Shown: positions 6,652 through 14,023 of the stretch, in pieces
How positions within the stretch are numbered: the stretch's first letter is position 1
Layout: every line of letters starts with the position of its first letter
Origin: TWA4 sp034086685
Lineage (GTDB): Bacteria > Bacillota > Clostridia > Lachnospirales > Lachnospiraceae
NCBI GenBank assembly: GCA_034086685.1
Contig: JAXDZY010000006.1
Span: forward strand, 1 to 20,124
Reading direction: 5' to 3'
Length of the DNA stretch: 20,124 nt
Program-made: the position numbers and the translations under genes
Notes under the pieces: generated by a model
Told to the model about the DNA's origin: nothing
Seen by the model: the letters and a program-made list of their open reading frames with translations, nothing else
Database searches by the model: none

Positions 6652-8013
6652 ATGTTAGAGAAGATTTTTCAGCTGGAAGAAAATCACACCACTGTCCGCA
6701 CAGAAATCAATGCAGGCGTTACAAGCTTTATCACCATGGCTTATATACTGGCAGTGAATCCTTCCCTGTTATCCGCAGCAGGAATGGATGCCCGGGGGGT
6801 TATGCTGGCAACTGCTCTTGCGTCCTGTCTCGGATGCTTTTTTATGGCTGCTTTCACCAACTATCCCATCGTACTGGCACCCGGCATGGGGCTGAATGCA
6901 TATTTTGCATTTACTGTATGCGGAGTTTATGGATATTCCTGGCAGATTGCATTGTTTGCCGTCTTCGTGGAAGGAATTATTTTTATTCTGCTTTCCGTAT
7001 CGAATGTCAGAGAAGCACTGTTCAATGCCATTCCGCTCTCCCTGAAACATGGTGCCAGCGTCGGCATTGGTTTCTTTATCGCATTTATCGGACTGCAGAA
7101 TGCCGGAATCATCATCAATAATGACAGTACACTGGTAGGTATTGTATCTTTCCGCAGTGCGTTCCACACAGAAGGAATCTGCGCTCTGCTGGCGCTGCTG
7201 GGTACCGCTCTGATCGGAATTCTGTACATCCGGCAGATAAAAGGCTATGTACTCATCGGTATGGGTGTTACCTGGTTTGCAGGCATCCTGTGTCAGCTGA
7301 CAGGCCTCTATATTCCTGATGCCGAATCCGGATTTTATTCCATGATTCCGACCTCTTTGTTCAGTACCGACCTGACCGGCATCGGAAAAGTATTCGGACA
7401 GGCTTTCAAAGCAGATTTCAGCAGTATTTCCATGGGAACTTTTATTACTATTGTATTTGCTTTTCTATTTGTGGATTTATTTGATACTCTGGGGGCACTG
7501 ATCGGTCTGACTTCCAGGGCCAATCTGCTGGATGAAAACGGCCATCTGCCCCGTATTAAAGGAGCTCTGCTGGCAGATGCAGCTGCCACCACTGCAGGCG
7601 CCATCCTTGGAACCTCCACAGTCACAACCTATGCCGAGAGCTCCGCTGGAATTGCCGAAGGCGGACGAACCGGACTGACTTCCGTTACAACCGGCTTCCT
7701 GTTCATTCTGGCTCTGTTTTTTGCGCCGCTTTTCACTTCGATTCCCTCATGTGCCACTGCACCTGCACTGATTTTCGTGGGTTTCCTCATGCTGGGCTCC
7801 ATTGCAAAAATCGATCTGGAAGATCCCGTGGAAGCGATTCCCGCATATCTGACCATTATATTCATGCCAATGGCTTACTCGATCTCCGAAGGTCTGGCCA
7901 TAGGAATCATTTCCTATGTAATTCTGCATGCACTGACAGGCCGCCGCAGAGAAATTACTCCTCTCATGTATATTCTCTGCATACTGTTTATCCTGAAATA
8001 TGTTCTGCTGTAA
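6652..8013 (+). CDS. AzgA-type NCS2 purine (adenine/guanine/hypoxanthine) permease
   Basis: Polytopic cytoplasmic-membrane transporter that takes up purine bases with protons, of the NCS2 family, AzgA/PbuG-like subgroup. The 453 residues contain the expected N-terminus (RTEINAGVTSFITMAYILAVNP, about 17-38), APGMGLNAYFAF (76-87), the VDLFDTLGALIG segment and the substrate-region motif GTSTVTTYAESSAGIAEGGR starting at 320, with E329 in the conserved place. Hydrophobic helices fill the rest. The ATG at 6652 is chosen because GGAGG (6642-6646) lies 5 bases ahead; the upstream in-frame GTG lies within that site. Members differ in preference between adenine and guanine/hypoxanthine, which cannot be resolved here. 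It is a single-gene transcript ending at the hairpin 8176-8210. Confidence 0.93.
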   Translation: MLEKIFQLEENHTTVRTEINAGVTSFITMAYILAVNPSLLSAAGMDARGVMLATALASCLGCFFMAAFTNYPIVLAPGMGLNAYFAFTVCGVYGYSWQIALFAVFVEGIIFILLSVSNVREALFNAIPLSLKHGASVGIGFFIAFIGLQNAGIIINNDSTLVGIVSFRSAFHTEGICALLALLGTALIGILYIRQIKGYVLIGMGVTWFAGILCQLTGLYIPDAESGFYSMIPTSLFSTDLTGIGKVFGQAFKADFSSISMGTFITIVFAFLFVDLFDTLGALIGLTSRANLLDENGHLPRIKGALLADAAATTAGAILGTSTVTTYAESSAGIAEGGRTGLTSVTTGFLFILALFFAPLFTSIPSCATAPALIFVGFLMLGSIAKIDLEDPVEAIPAYLTIIFMPMAYSISEGLAIGIISYVILHALTGRRREITPLMYILCILFILKYVLL

Positions 8014-8175
8014 CAGGCATTAACATATACGAACACCTTGTGTTCACTTTGTTCCCTGAAACCCCGGATACAGGATCCGGATAATCTGCCTGTACAAAAA
8101 ATCCCCATTTATAAAGGCAGACTTCAGAAAATGCCTCAGAATGTGCTGCATGACAGTTCAAAACGGCAGGCATAA

Positions 8176-8210
8176 AAACGGCGATACCATTCTCCCCGGT
8201 ATCGCCGTTT
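8176..8210. terminator. Bidirectional terminator between purine permease and unknown gene
   Basis: A perfect 13-bp stem (8176-8188 with 8198-8210) with a 9-base loop lies between two convergent genes. On the minus strand it ends in a five-T run (CGCCGTTTTTATG). On the plus strand CACTTTTCC follows. The 160 bases between 8014 and 8175 hold nothing else I can identify. Confidence 0.85.
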
Positions 8211-8241
8211 CACTTTTCCTATAGCAAGGCAGGAATTTCCG

Positions 8242-8997
8242 TTATATCTCCTCATGTACATTCCATCGGAGAATCTTGACATACTTCCTTGTCTTTTCAC
8301 CTGCCTGTTTCAGACAGAGATCAAATACATAAAGATATACTTTATCCGTCAGTTCCAGCAATTCTTTTAAAACCGGTTCCTCCATGAGCTCCTCCATGCT
8401 GAGCCCGGATACATTAATGCTTCCGAAATTCCGGAAATCACTGTGAAGAAACAGCTTTCTGACCAGCTCACGATCGATTATCTGCGCTTCTTTTGTAACT
8501 GATATCCTCTCTGTCTGATCTTTTTCAAGACAGTAATATCCTGAGACTGTCACATCGTTGCAGAAATGTGAATCCAGATACAGTCTCTGAATCACCGGTT
8601 CCAGAGCACCTCTCTCTTTCAGGCTTTCAAAAATCTGTACACATATATCACTTATACCGTCTCCCTGAATCAGCAGATACTTTCTGCCCCTTTCATCCAC
8701 CTCATACCAGGCTGAAACCCGTTCAAATATGGAGTTCATATATGACAAAACAAGCGGACACTGTTTTTCTTTATCAAAAATATAAAACATCCTTGTCATG
8801 GAAAGCCCAAGTTCTCTGTAATAAAAAAGATTCGTAGCCATCTCCAGCATAATAACCGGATTCTCCAGCAAAAACCTCCCGGTCTCTTCAGCTCCGGCAT
8901 AAAGCTCCCCATCAAAAGGAAAATCTCCCGCCAGCCATCCCCCTGGCCGCTCATGCAGGCAGATATTCTGAAAATCAACCTTTTGCAATCTGCACAT
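8242..8997 (-). CDS. Conserved-looking protein of unknown function, 251 residues
   Basis: I do not recognise the family. The protein looks soluble: no signal peptide and no transmembrane segment, a mixed alpha/beta composition, and seven scattered cysteines without a clear metal motif. Segments that stand out are FPFDGELYAGAEETGRFLLEN (about 26-46), a helical EMATNLFYYRELGLSMTRMFYI stretch, and a Leu/Glu-rich helix MEELMEEPVLKELLELTDKVYLY near the C-terminus. Normal codon use and a strong ribosome binding site (AGGAGG, 6 bases before the ATG at 8997) support a real gene. It is a single-gene minus-strand unit ending at the shared terminator at 8176-8210. Its leader carries three small hairpins. 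Confidence 0.75.
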   Translation of the reverse strand: MCRLQKVDFQNICLHERPGGWLAGDFPFDGELYAGAEETGRFLLENPVIMLEMATNLFYYRELGLSMTRMFYIFDKEKQCPLVLSYMNSIFERVSAWYEVDERGRKYLLIQGDGISDICVQIFESLKERGALEPVIQRLYLDSHFCNDVTVSGYYCLEKDQTERISVTKEAQIIDRELVRKLFLHSDFRNFGSINVSGLSMEELMEEPVLKELLELTDKVYLYVFDLCLKQAGEKTRKYVKILRWNVHEEI

Positions 8998-9016
8998 CCA
9001 TATCCTCCTGTATCAT

Positions 9017-9070
9017 GCAGGCCGCACCTGCTTTGAGTTCTCAATCAAAATATTCCGAAAGCTGTTCGGA
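9017..9070 (-). promoter_or_regulatory. Three tandem small hairpins in the leader of the unknown gene
   Basis: Read on the minus strand, three dyads follow one another: TCCGAA/TTCGGA (arms 9054-9059, 9065-9070), TTGAG/CTCAA (9033-9037, 9040-9044) and GCAGG/CCTGC (9017-9021, 9027-9031). The last ends about 10 bases before AGGAGG. Stems are only 5-6 bp, but three packed in 54 bases directly ahead of the ribosome binding site is notable. No known riboswitch class was recognised. Confidence 0.45.
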
Positions 9071-9189
9071 TAACCGTTTCCTTCCTGTTACTTATTCTTT
9101 TCCGCTTTTGATTATCTAATATAATATCACATTTTTTAGATAAATTTTATTAAAAATACGTCACAATTCTAAATTTCTTGTTAATTTTG

Positions 9190-9218
9190 TTGGAAAAAGT
9201 AAAAAAATGAAGTAAAAT
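9190..9218 (+). promoter_or_regulatory. Putative promoter of the mgtC-like gene
   Basis: TTGGAA (9190-9195) and TAAAAT (9213-9218) with a 17-base spacer in a very AT-rich stretch. Match is four of six and five of six to the vegetative consensus. Transcription would start near 9225. Confidence 0.5.
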
Positions 9219-9230
9219 CTTTTTATCTGA

Positions 9231-9262
9231 ATCTGTTAATATACTGAATATATTTAACAGAT
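9231..9262 (+). promoter_or_regulatory. Leader dyad of the mgtC-like gene
   Basis: ATCTGTTAA (9231-9239) and TTAACAGAT (9254-9262) are perfect 9-bp inverted arms, and TATA/TATA inside them can extend the stem with a one-base slip. The dyad lies a few bases after the predicted start site and ends 5 bases before the GTGAGGTG ribosome binding site. It could be an mRNA hairpin controlling translation or a DNA operator. It does not look like an M-box. Confidence 0.55.
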
Positions 9263-9279
9263 ACATTGTGAGGTGTCCC

Positions 9280-9984
9280 ATGAAACTGAATTATATGACT
9301 GATTTCCTGATAACTGATTTCCCGTATCCTGATATTTTGCTGCGTCTTGTTCTGTCCACATTTCTCGGAGGTCTGCTGGGATTTGAACGTACGCACACCG
9401 GCAGAGCAGCCGGTCTGCGCACCTATGCCATCGTCTGCTGCGCTTCTTCACTGATCATGATGACCAATCTGTACATTTTTGATTCACTGGGAGCGTCTGA
9501 TCCGGTTCGCCTGGGTGCTCAGGTCATCAGCGGGATCGGTTTTCTCGGTGCCGGTTCCATCATTGTCACCGGTAAATTCCGCCAGCATATCCGCGGTCTG
9601 ACCACTGCAGCTGCTTTATGGGCCAGCGGAGCCATCGGACTGGCCTGCGGATGCGGATATTACTTCGCCGCAGCAACGGCAACTGTGATCATTTTCTTTG
9701 CCATGCATTTTCTCCGGATTCTTGAAAAAAAGATGCTGATCAATGAGCGCAGTATTACTCTTTATATGGAACTTGATACGCTGAAAAGCATGGGAATCAT
9801 CACTCAGCTGTTCCGTGACCTGAACATAAGCGTTGACGATATGAAACTGTCACGTCCCTTTCTGGAAGAATCAAAAACAGCAGTAACCTACGCAGCAGTT
9901 CTCCCCAAAAACATCAGACGCACGGAAATCATTGAAAAACTGGCAGAGAATGAGCACGTCATTTATATTGAAGAAACCTGGTAA
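9280..9984 (+). CDS. MgtC/SapB family membrane protein
   Basis: A 234-residue inner-membrane protein of the MgtC/SapB family, which in pathogens supports survival at low magnesium and inhibits the F-ATPase; its role in commensal Clostridia is unsettled. The N-terminal half has four to five helices with the signature GFERTHTGRAAGLRT (34-48), ISGIGFLGAGSII (83-95) and RGLTTAAALWASGAIGLA (105-122). The C-terminal part (about 150-234) is soluble and has the length of the ACT-like domain found in full-length MgtC. The ATG at 9280 follows GTGAGGTG; a GTG at 9268 overlaps that site and is less likely. A leader dyad and AT-rich promoter precede it. It ends at the hairpin 9989-10029, converging on leuS. 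Confidence 0.9.
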   Translation: MKLNYMTDFLITDFPYPDILLRLVLSTFLGGLLGFERTHTGRAAGLRTYAIVCCASSLIMMTNLYIFDSLGASDPVRLGAQVISGIGFLGAGSIIVTGKFRQHIRGLTTAAALWASGAIGLACGCGYYFAAATATVIIFFAMHFLRILEKKMLINERSITLYMELDTLKSMGIITQLFRDLNISVDDMKLSRPFLEESKTAVTYAAVLPKNIRRTEIIEKLAENEHVIYIEETW

Positions 9985-9988
9985 TCGA

Positions 9989-10029
9989 AAAGCTCAGGGA
10001 CCCGTCTGTTCAACGGATTTCTGAGCTTT
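9989..10029. terminator. Hairpin between mgtC-like gene and leuS
   Basis: Outer arms AAAGCTCAG (9989-9997) and CTGAGCTTT (10021-10029) pair perfectly, with an inner CCGT/ACGG stem (10002-10005, 10013-10016). The plus side continues CCTTCGG and the minus side CTTTTCGATT, so T-tails are short on both. It sits between convergent genes and probably serves both. Confidence 0.7.
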
Positions 10030-10064
10030 CCTTCGGTATGATTCTCCGATACGAAAATCAGTTT

Positions 10065-12470
10065 TTATTTCTGAACAATATTAATGATTCTGCCGGGTAC
10101 ATAAATTTCTTTTACGATTGTTCCGGTCAGTCTGGAAGCAACTGCTTCCTTTCCTGCTGCGATTGCATCTTCCTTGGAGATATCCTTGGGAAGCTGAATG
10201 GCAGTACGAACCTTTCCGTTAATCTGAACGGCCACTTCCACAGTCTGTTCCACGGTTTTGGCTTCATCGTACTCCGGCCATGAAGTCTGATACAGTCTTC
10301 CTTCAAATCCCATAATGGCCCAGAGTTCCTCTGTAATATGAGGTGCCACAGGATTCAGCAGAATCAGAAGAATCCTGTAATCATCCCTGGTGATACTTCC
10401 CGCTTTATTGTAATCATTTAACAGAGCCATCATCGCCGCAATGGCAGTATTGTATTTAAGATTTTCGAAATCCTGGCTTACCTTTTTTATGGTCTGATGG
10501 ATTCTGGTTTCCAGATTTTTGGAGTAACCTGCAGCATCCGTTGTAATATCCTGCAGTTTCCACACACGATCCAGGAAACGGCGGCAGCCTTTAACACCGT
10601 CATTGGACCAGGATGCAGCCATATCAAATGCGCCGATGAACATTTCATAAGTACGAAGTGTATCTGCACCGAATTCATTGACAATATCATCAGGATTGAT
10701 TACGTTGCCTCTGGACTTACTCATCTTCTCACCGTTCTCACCCAGAATCATACCATGGGAAGTTCTCTTCTGATACGGCTCAGGACAGGGAACGACACCC
10801 TCGTCGTAAAGGAATTTGTGCCAGAATCTGGAGTACAGCAGATGCAGTGTAGTATGCTCCATACCTCCATTGTACCAGTCTACAGGCAGCCAGTAATCCA
10901 TTGCTTCCCTGCTTGCCAGTTCCTCTGTATTATGAGGGTCAATATAGCGCAGGAAATACCAGGAAGAACCAGCCCACTGAGGCATGGTATCGGTTTCACG
11001 TTTTGCGGGACCTCCGCAGCAGGGACAGGTGGTATTTACCCAGTCTGTCATGGCGGACAGCGGAGACTCTCCGTCATCGGTGGTCATATAGTTATCCACA
11101 TCGGGCAATACCAGCGGCAATTCAGATTCGGGAACCGGAACATAACCACACTTGTCACAGTGAACAATGGGAATCGGTTCACCCCAGTATCTCTGGCGTG
11201 AAAATACCCAGTCTCTCAATTTAAAATTACGTTTAGCCTTACCGATTCCTTTTTCTTCCAGCCATTCAATAATCTTCTTCTTGGCATCTGCCACCTCCAG
11301 GCCGGTCAGGAAACCGGAATTAACCAGAATACCGGAAGCTACATCTGTAAATGCGGCTTCTTCCACATTGCCTCCGCCTACAACTTCAATGATGGGCAGA
11401 CCGAATTTCTTCGCAAATTCCCAGTCTCTTTCATCATGTCCGGGTACAGCCATGATTGCGCCGGTGCCGTAGGACATCAGTACGTAATCAGACACCCAGA
11501 TGGGAATCTCTTTGCCATTTACAGGATTGACAGCCTTCAGACCTTTAATTTCCACACCGGTCTTTTCCTTTGCAAGCTCAGTACGTTCAAAATCAGACTT
11601 TTTGGCAGCCTGTGCACGATATTCAAGGATTTCATCCATGTTGGAAATCTCATCCTTAAACTGATCAATATAAGGATGTTCCGGAGATACAACCATATAA
11701 GTAACACCAAACAGGGTATCGGGACGTGTGGTGTAGATACGCAGTGTCTCTTCCTTGCCGGCCAGCCTGAAATCAACTTCTGCACCGTTGGAACGACCGA
11801 TCCAGTTCTTCTGGGAAACCTTTACAGGTTCGATATAATCCACCTTATCCAGATCATCAATCAGTTTATCCGCATATTCTGTAATCTTCAGCATCCACTG
11901 ACTCTTTACCTTATGAACAACTTCGCTTCCGCAGCGTTCACACACACCATTTACAACCTCTTCGTTGGCAAGGCCGCATTTACAGGATGTACACCAGTTA
12001 ATAGGCATCTCTGCTTTGTAAGCAAGGCCTTTTTTAAACAGCTTCAGGAAAATCCACTGTGTCCATTTATAATATTCGGGATCCGTTGTATTGATCTCAC
12101 GATCCCAGTCAAAGGAGTAGCCCAGTGACTGCAGCTGTCCCTTAAATCGTTTTACATTATTTCTGGTTACAATGGCCGGATGAATCTTGTTTTTGATGGC
12201 ATAGTTCTCTGTGGGAAGGCCGAATGCATCCCAGCCCATGGGAAACAGTACATTATACCCCTGCATTCTTCTTTTACGGGATACGATATCCAGCGCTGTA
12301 TAGGGACGGGGATGACCTACGTGAAGTCCCTGTCCTGAAGGATAGGGAAACTCTACCAGCGCATAATATTTCGGCTTTGAAAAATCATCAGTTGCAGCAA
12401 AAGCTTTCTCTTCTTCCCAGATCTTCTGCCACTTTTCTTCAATTACTTTAGGATTATAAGACTGACTCAT
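10065..12470 (-). CDS. leuS: Leucyl-tRNA synthetase
   Basis: Class Ia aminoacyl-tRNA synthetase charging tRNA-Leu; cytosolic. The 801 residues show the HIGH-type motif HVGH (50-53), a zinc-type CTSC...CERC cluster (C160, C163, C177, C180), the CP1 editing domain with TTRPDTLFG (247-255) and AVPGHDERDW (341-350, D346 being the usual editing aspartate), a second cysteine set C438/C441 with C482/C485, MPQWAGSSWYFLRY (496-509), and KMSKS (582-586). The C-terminus ends in the usual anticodon-binding and small terminal domain. The ATG at 12470 has AAAGGAG upstream; the extra 17 in-frame codons before it are T-box terminator sequence. It is controlled by the T-box at 12499-12775 with its own promoter. 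Confidence 0.98.
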   Translation of the reverse strand: MSQSYNPKVIEEKWQKIWEEEKAFAATDDFSKPKYYALVEFPYPSGQGLHVGHPRPYTALDIVSRKRRMQGYNVLFPMGWDAFGLPTENYAIKNKIHPAIVTRNNVKRFKGQLQSLGYSFDWDREINTTDPEYYKWTQWIFLKLFKKGLAYKAEMPINWCTSCKCGLANEEVVNGVCERCGSEVVHKVKSQWMLKITEYADKLIDDLDKVDYIEPVKVSQKNWIGRSNGAEVDFRLAGKEETLRIYTTRPDTLFGVTYMVVSPEHPYIDQFKDEISNMDEILEYRAQAAKKSDFERTELAKEKTGVEIKGLKAVNPVNGKEIPIWVSDYVLMSYGTGAIMAVPGHDERDWEFAKKFGLPIIEVVGGGNVEEAAFTDVASGILVNSGFLTGLEVADAKKKIIEWLEEKGIGKAKRNFKLRDWVFSRQRYWGEPIPIVHCDKCGYVPVPESELPLVLPDVDNYMTTDDGESPLSAMTDWVNTTCPCCGGPAKRETDTMPQWAGSSWYFLRYIDPHNTEELASREAMDYWLPVDWYNGGMEHTTLHLLYSRFWHKFLYDEGVVPCPEPYQKRTSHGMILGENGEKMSKSRGNVINPDDIVNEFGADTLRTYEMFIGAFDMAASWSNDGVKGCRRFLDRVWKLQDITTDAAGYSKNLETRIHQTIKKVSQDFENLKYNTAIAAMMALLNDYNKAGSITRDDYRILLILLNPVAPHITEELWAIMGFEGRLYQTSWPEYDEAKTVEQTVEVAVQINGKVRTAIQLPKDISKEDAIAAGKEAVASRLTGTIVKEIYVPGRIINIVQK

Positions 12471-12498
12471 AATCTTCTCCTTTCTCTGTATTATAACT

Positions 12499-12542
12499 AA
12501 AAAAATAGAAACCCCGCTCATCTCACATAGAGACGAACGGGG
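12499..12542 (-). terminator. T-box conditional terminator of leuS
   Basis: On the minus strand a 13-bp stem with G-U pairs (arms 12530-12542 and 12512-12524, loop 5 bases) is followed by TTTCTATTTTTTT. It overlaps the 3' side of the antiterminator, as expected of a T-box switch. Confidence 0.9.
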
Positions 12543-12775
12543 GATATTCGCGGTACCACTCTACTTCACAGCCGGATGACTGTGCACTTGTATCTTCTGT
12601 AACGGGAAGTCCCGGATCCGCTTACTTTCCCTTCGAAGCCTCTGATAAAGCATCCGGGAGTTGGGCAGATCTGCATGGAAGCCAGTTCAGCGCCCGTCTG
12701 TACTGCCTCTCACCTGCCGGCAGTTCTCTGAAATCAGAGCCTGACACCTACTACTCTTCGTCATCGCATTTGCCT
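12499..12775 (-). promoter_or_regulatory. T-box leader (tRNA-Leu sensing) of leuS
   Basis: A complete T-box riboswitch. The stem I start with GATGACGAAGAGTAGTAGG lies around 12746-12765. The probable specifier codon is CUG at 12683-12685, following GAA as is usual. The T-box core AGTGGTACCGCG lies at 12549-12560, and the terminator at 12499-12542. The UGGU of the core can pair with an ACCA tRNA end, which fits the A73 discriminator of tRNA-Leu. Uncharged tRNA-Leu should stabilise the antiterminator and switch leuS on. The specifier was read by eye from family pattern, not by folding. Confidence 0.92.
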
Positions 12776-12783
12776 GTTCTCAT

Positions 12784-12813
12784 ATTCTATACTATACTAT
12801 TTTCATTTGTCAA
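12784..12813 (-). promoter_or_regulatory. leuS promoter
   Basis: Minus-strand TTGACA (12808-12813) and TAGAAT (12784-12789) with an 18-base spacer lie just ahead of the T-box. TATAGA with a 16-base spacer is an alternative -10. The -35 begins only about 10 bases after the yitT-type stop codon. Confidence 0.75.
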
Positions 12814-12822
12814 CCCTTTTTA

Positions 12823-13674
12823 TTACAGCTTTTCCGAGAAAAAGCTTTTGTATCCTTCGCCGAATATCTCTGTGGCGCTGGTCACGATCATAAATGACTC
12901 CGCATCTTCCTGTTTTACCACTTCCTCCACCCGGGGAGCCTGCTGTTTGCGGACCACGCACATGAGAATTTCCTTATCTTCCAGACTGTAACCGCCGGCT
13001 CCGTGAAGGTACGTAACCCCTGTATCAATTTCTTTCATGAGGCGGTCAGCTATGGCACGGTGCTTTCTGGTGATCACAAAAACCATTCTGGCTTCATCTG
13101 ATCCATAAAGCACGTAATCCAGTACTTTCCCTGAAATGATCACCGCCAGCAATGCGTACAGAATCGTATCCAGATCATGAAATACAAATCCCGAAAGAAA
13201 TACTATAATAAAATCCGTCACCAGAAACAGAAAACCCGTTTTCAGATGAGGCCTTTTCTGACGCAGGACCTTGATAATGATATCAGTCCCTCCCGTAGTT
13301 GCGCCCGCTTTGAATACAAATCCGATTCCCACAGCAACCAGTACACTTCCTGCTGCAGCCGCCAGCAGCGGTTCCCGGGTAAGCGGCTCGTAATTGCCAA
13401 GTATGTTGGTAAATACAGATGTACATACAATGGAAAAAGCAGTCTTTGCGATAAAACGTGCACCGAATTTCCACAATCCCAGCAGCATAAGAGGTACATT
13501 AATCAGAAAATAAAGTGTACCGGTCGGTATATGGGTAAGACGGTTCAAAATAACGGAAATACCGGTGACTCCTCCCGGAGCCAGATTATTCGGATCCAGA
13601 AACAGACTGATTCCCGCTGCGTAAACAGCGGAAGCAGCAATAATAATCATCATCTGAGTAACTGTTTTTTTCAA
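12823..13674 (-). CDS. YitT family membrane protein with DUF2179 domain
   Basis: A 283-residue protein of the YitT family: an N-terminal membrane domain of about five to six helices, with the hallmark LDPNNLAPGGVTGISVILN near residues 26-44 and GIGFVFKAGATTGGTDII mid-protein, then a cytosolic DUF2179 domain (about 195-283, MVFVITRKHRAIADRLMKEIDTG onward, ending FGEGYK). Transport or signalling function is unknown for most members. The start is taken as TTG at 13674 because GGAGGGG lies just ahead and the resulting length matches the family; the longer reading frame to 13812 would add 46 non-family residues. No clear terminator follows before the leuS promoter, so transcripts may run into the leuS T-box. 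Confidence 0.88.
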   Translation of the reverse strand: MKKTVTQMMIIIAASAVYAAGISLFLDPNNLAPGGVTGISVILNRLTHIPTGTLYFLINVPLMLLGLWKFGARFIAKTAFSIVCTSVFTNILGNYEPLTREPLLAAAAGSVLVAVGIGFVFKAGATTGGTDIIIKVLRQKRPHLKTGFLFLVTDFIIVFLSGFVFHDLDTILYALLAVIISGKVLDYVLYGSDEARMVFVITRKHRAIADRLMKEIDTGVTYLHGAGGYSLEDKEILMCVVRKQQAPRVEEVVKQEDAESFMIVTSATEIFGEGYKSFFSEKL

Positions 13675-14023
13675 TTTTCCCCTCCATAAAATTATTTTCT
13701 CCTTATAATATCCCACGGATTGCTCTTTTTTACAATCGTTTTTTATATCAATACATCCTCCTGAGAACTGCTGCTTTTTTCTGCTTGTCCGGATCCGGTC
13801 ACAGCCGTTCATCCGTTCTGCAACTCATATGTACAAAAGAATATACAGACAAATCCATGAAAATAATTGCATAATTTTCATTCAGGCTGTATAATACTTA
13901 TAAATTTATTAGATTTCCCCGCATGTTTTTATCATTTTTTTACACAGCATCATTAATCAGTTCCGGACCGTATACCCACTGTTTTGGAAAACGTAAAATT
14001 CTGGTAGAACACGGAGGAGAAAG
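13675..14023. other. Intergenic region between divergent yitT-type and phosphoribosyltransferase-like genes
   Basis: About 350 bases without a convincing gene. The left part is the yitT leader on minus, with an isolated AGGAGG (13757-13762) directly followed by ATG TAT TGA, and a possible -10 TATTAT near 13700. The right part holds the plus-strand promoter at 13867-13895 and a roughly 120-base leader containing T-rich runs but no recognised riboswitch. Confidence 0.6.
13867..13895 (+). promoter_or_regulatory. Promoter of the phosphoribosyltransferase-like gene
   Basis: TTGCAT (13867-13872) and a consensus TATAAT (13890-13895) with a 17-base spacer. The predicted leader of about 120 bases runs to the start codon at 14024. 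Confidence 0.7.

Noticed and set aside
10497..12128. Several long plus-strand open frames over leuS
   Set aside because: Antisense shadows of leuS without family features; composition is rich in Cys, His and Ile as expected for complement frames.
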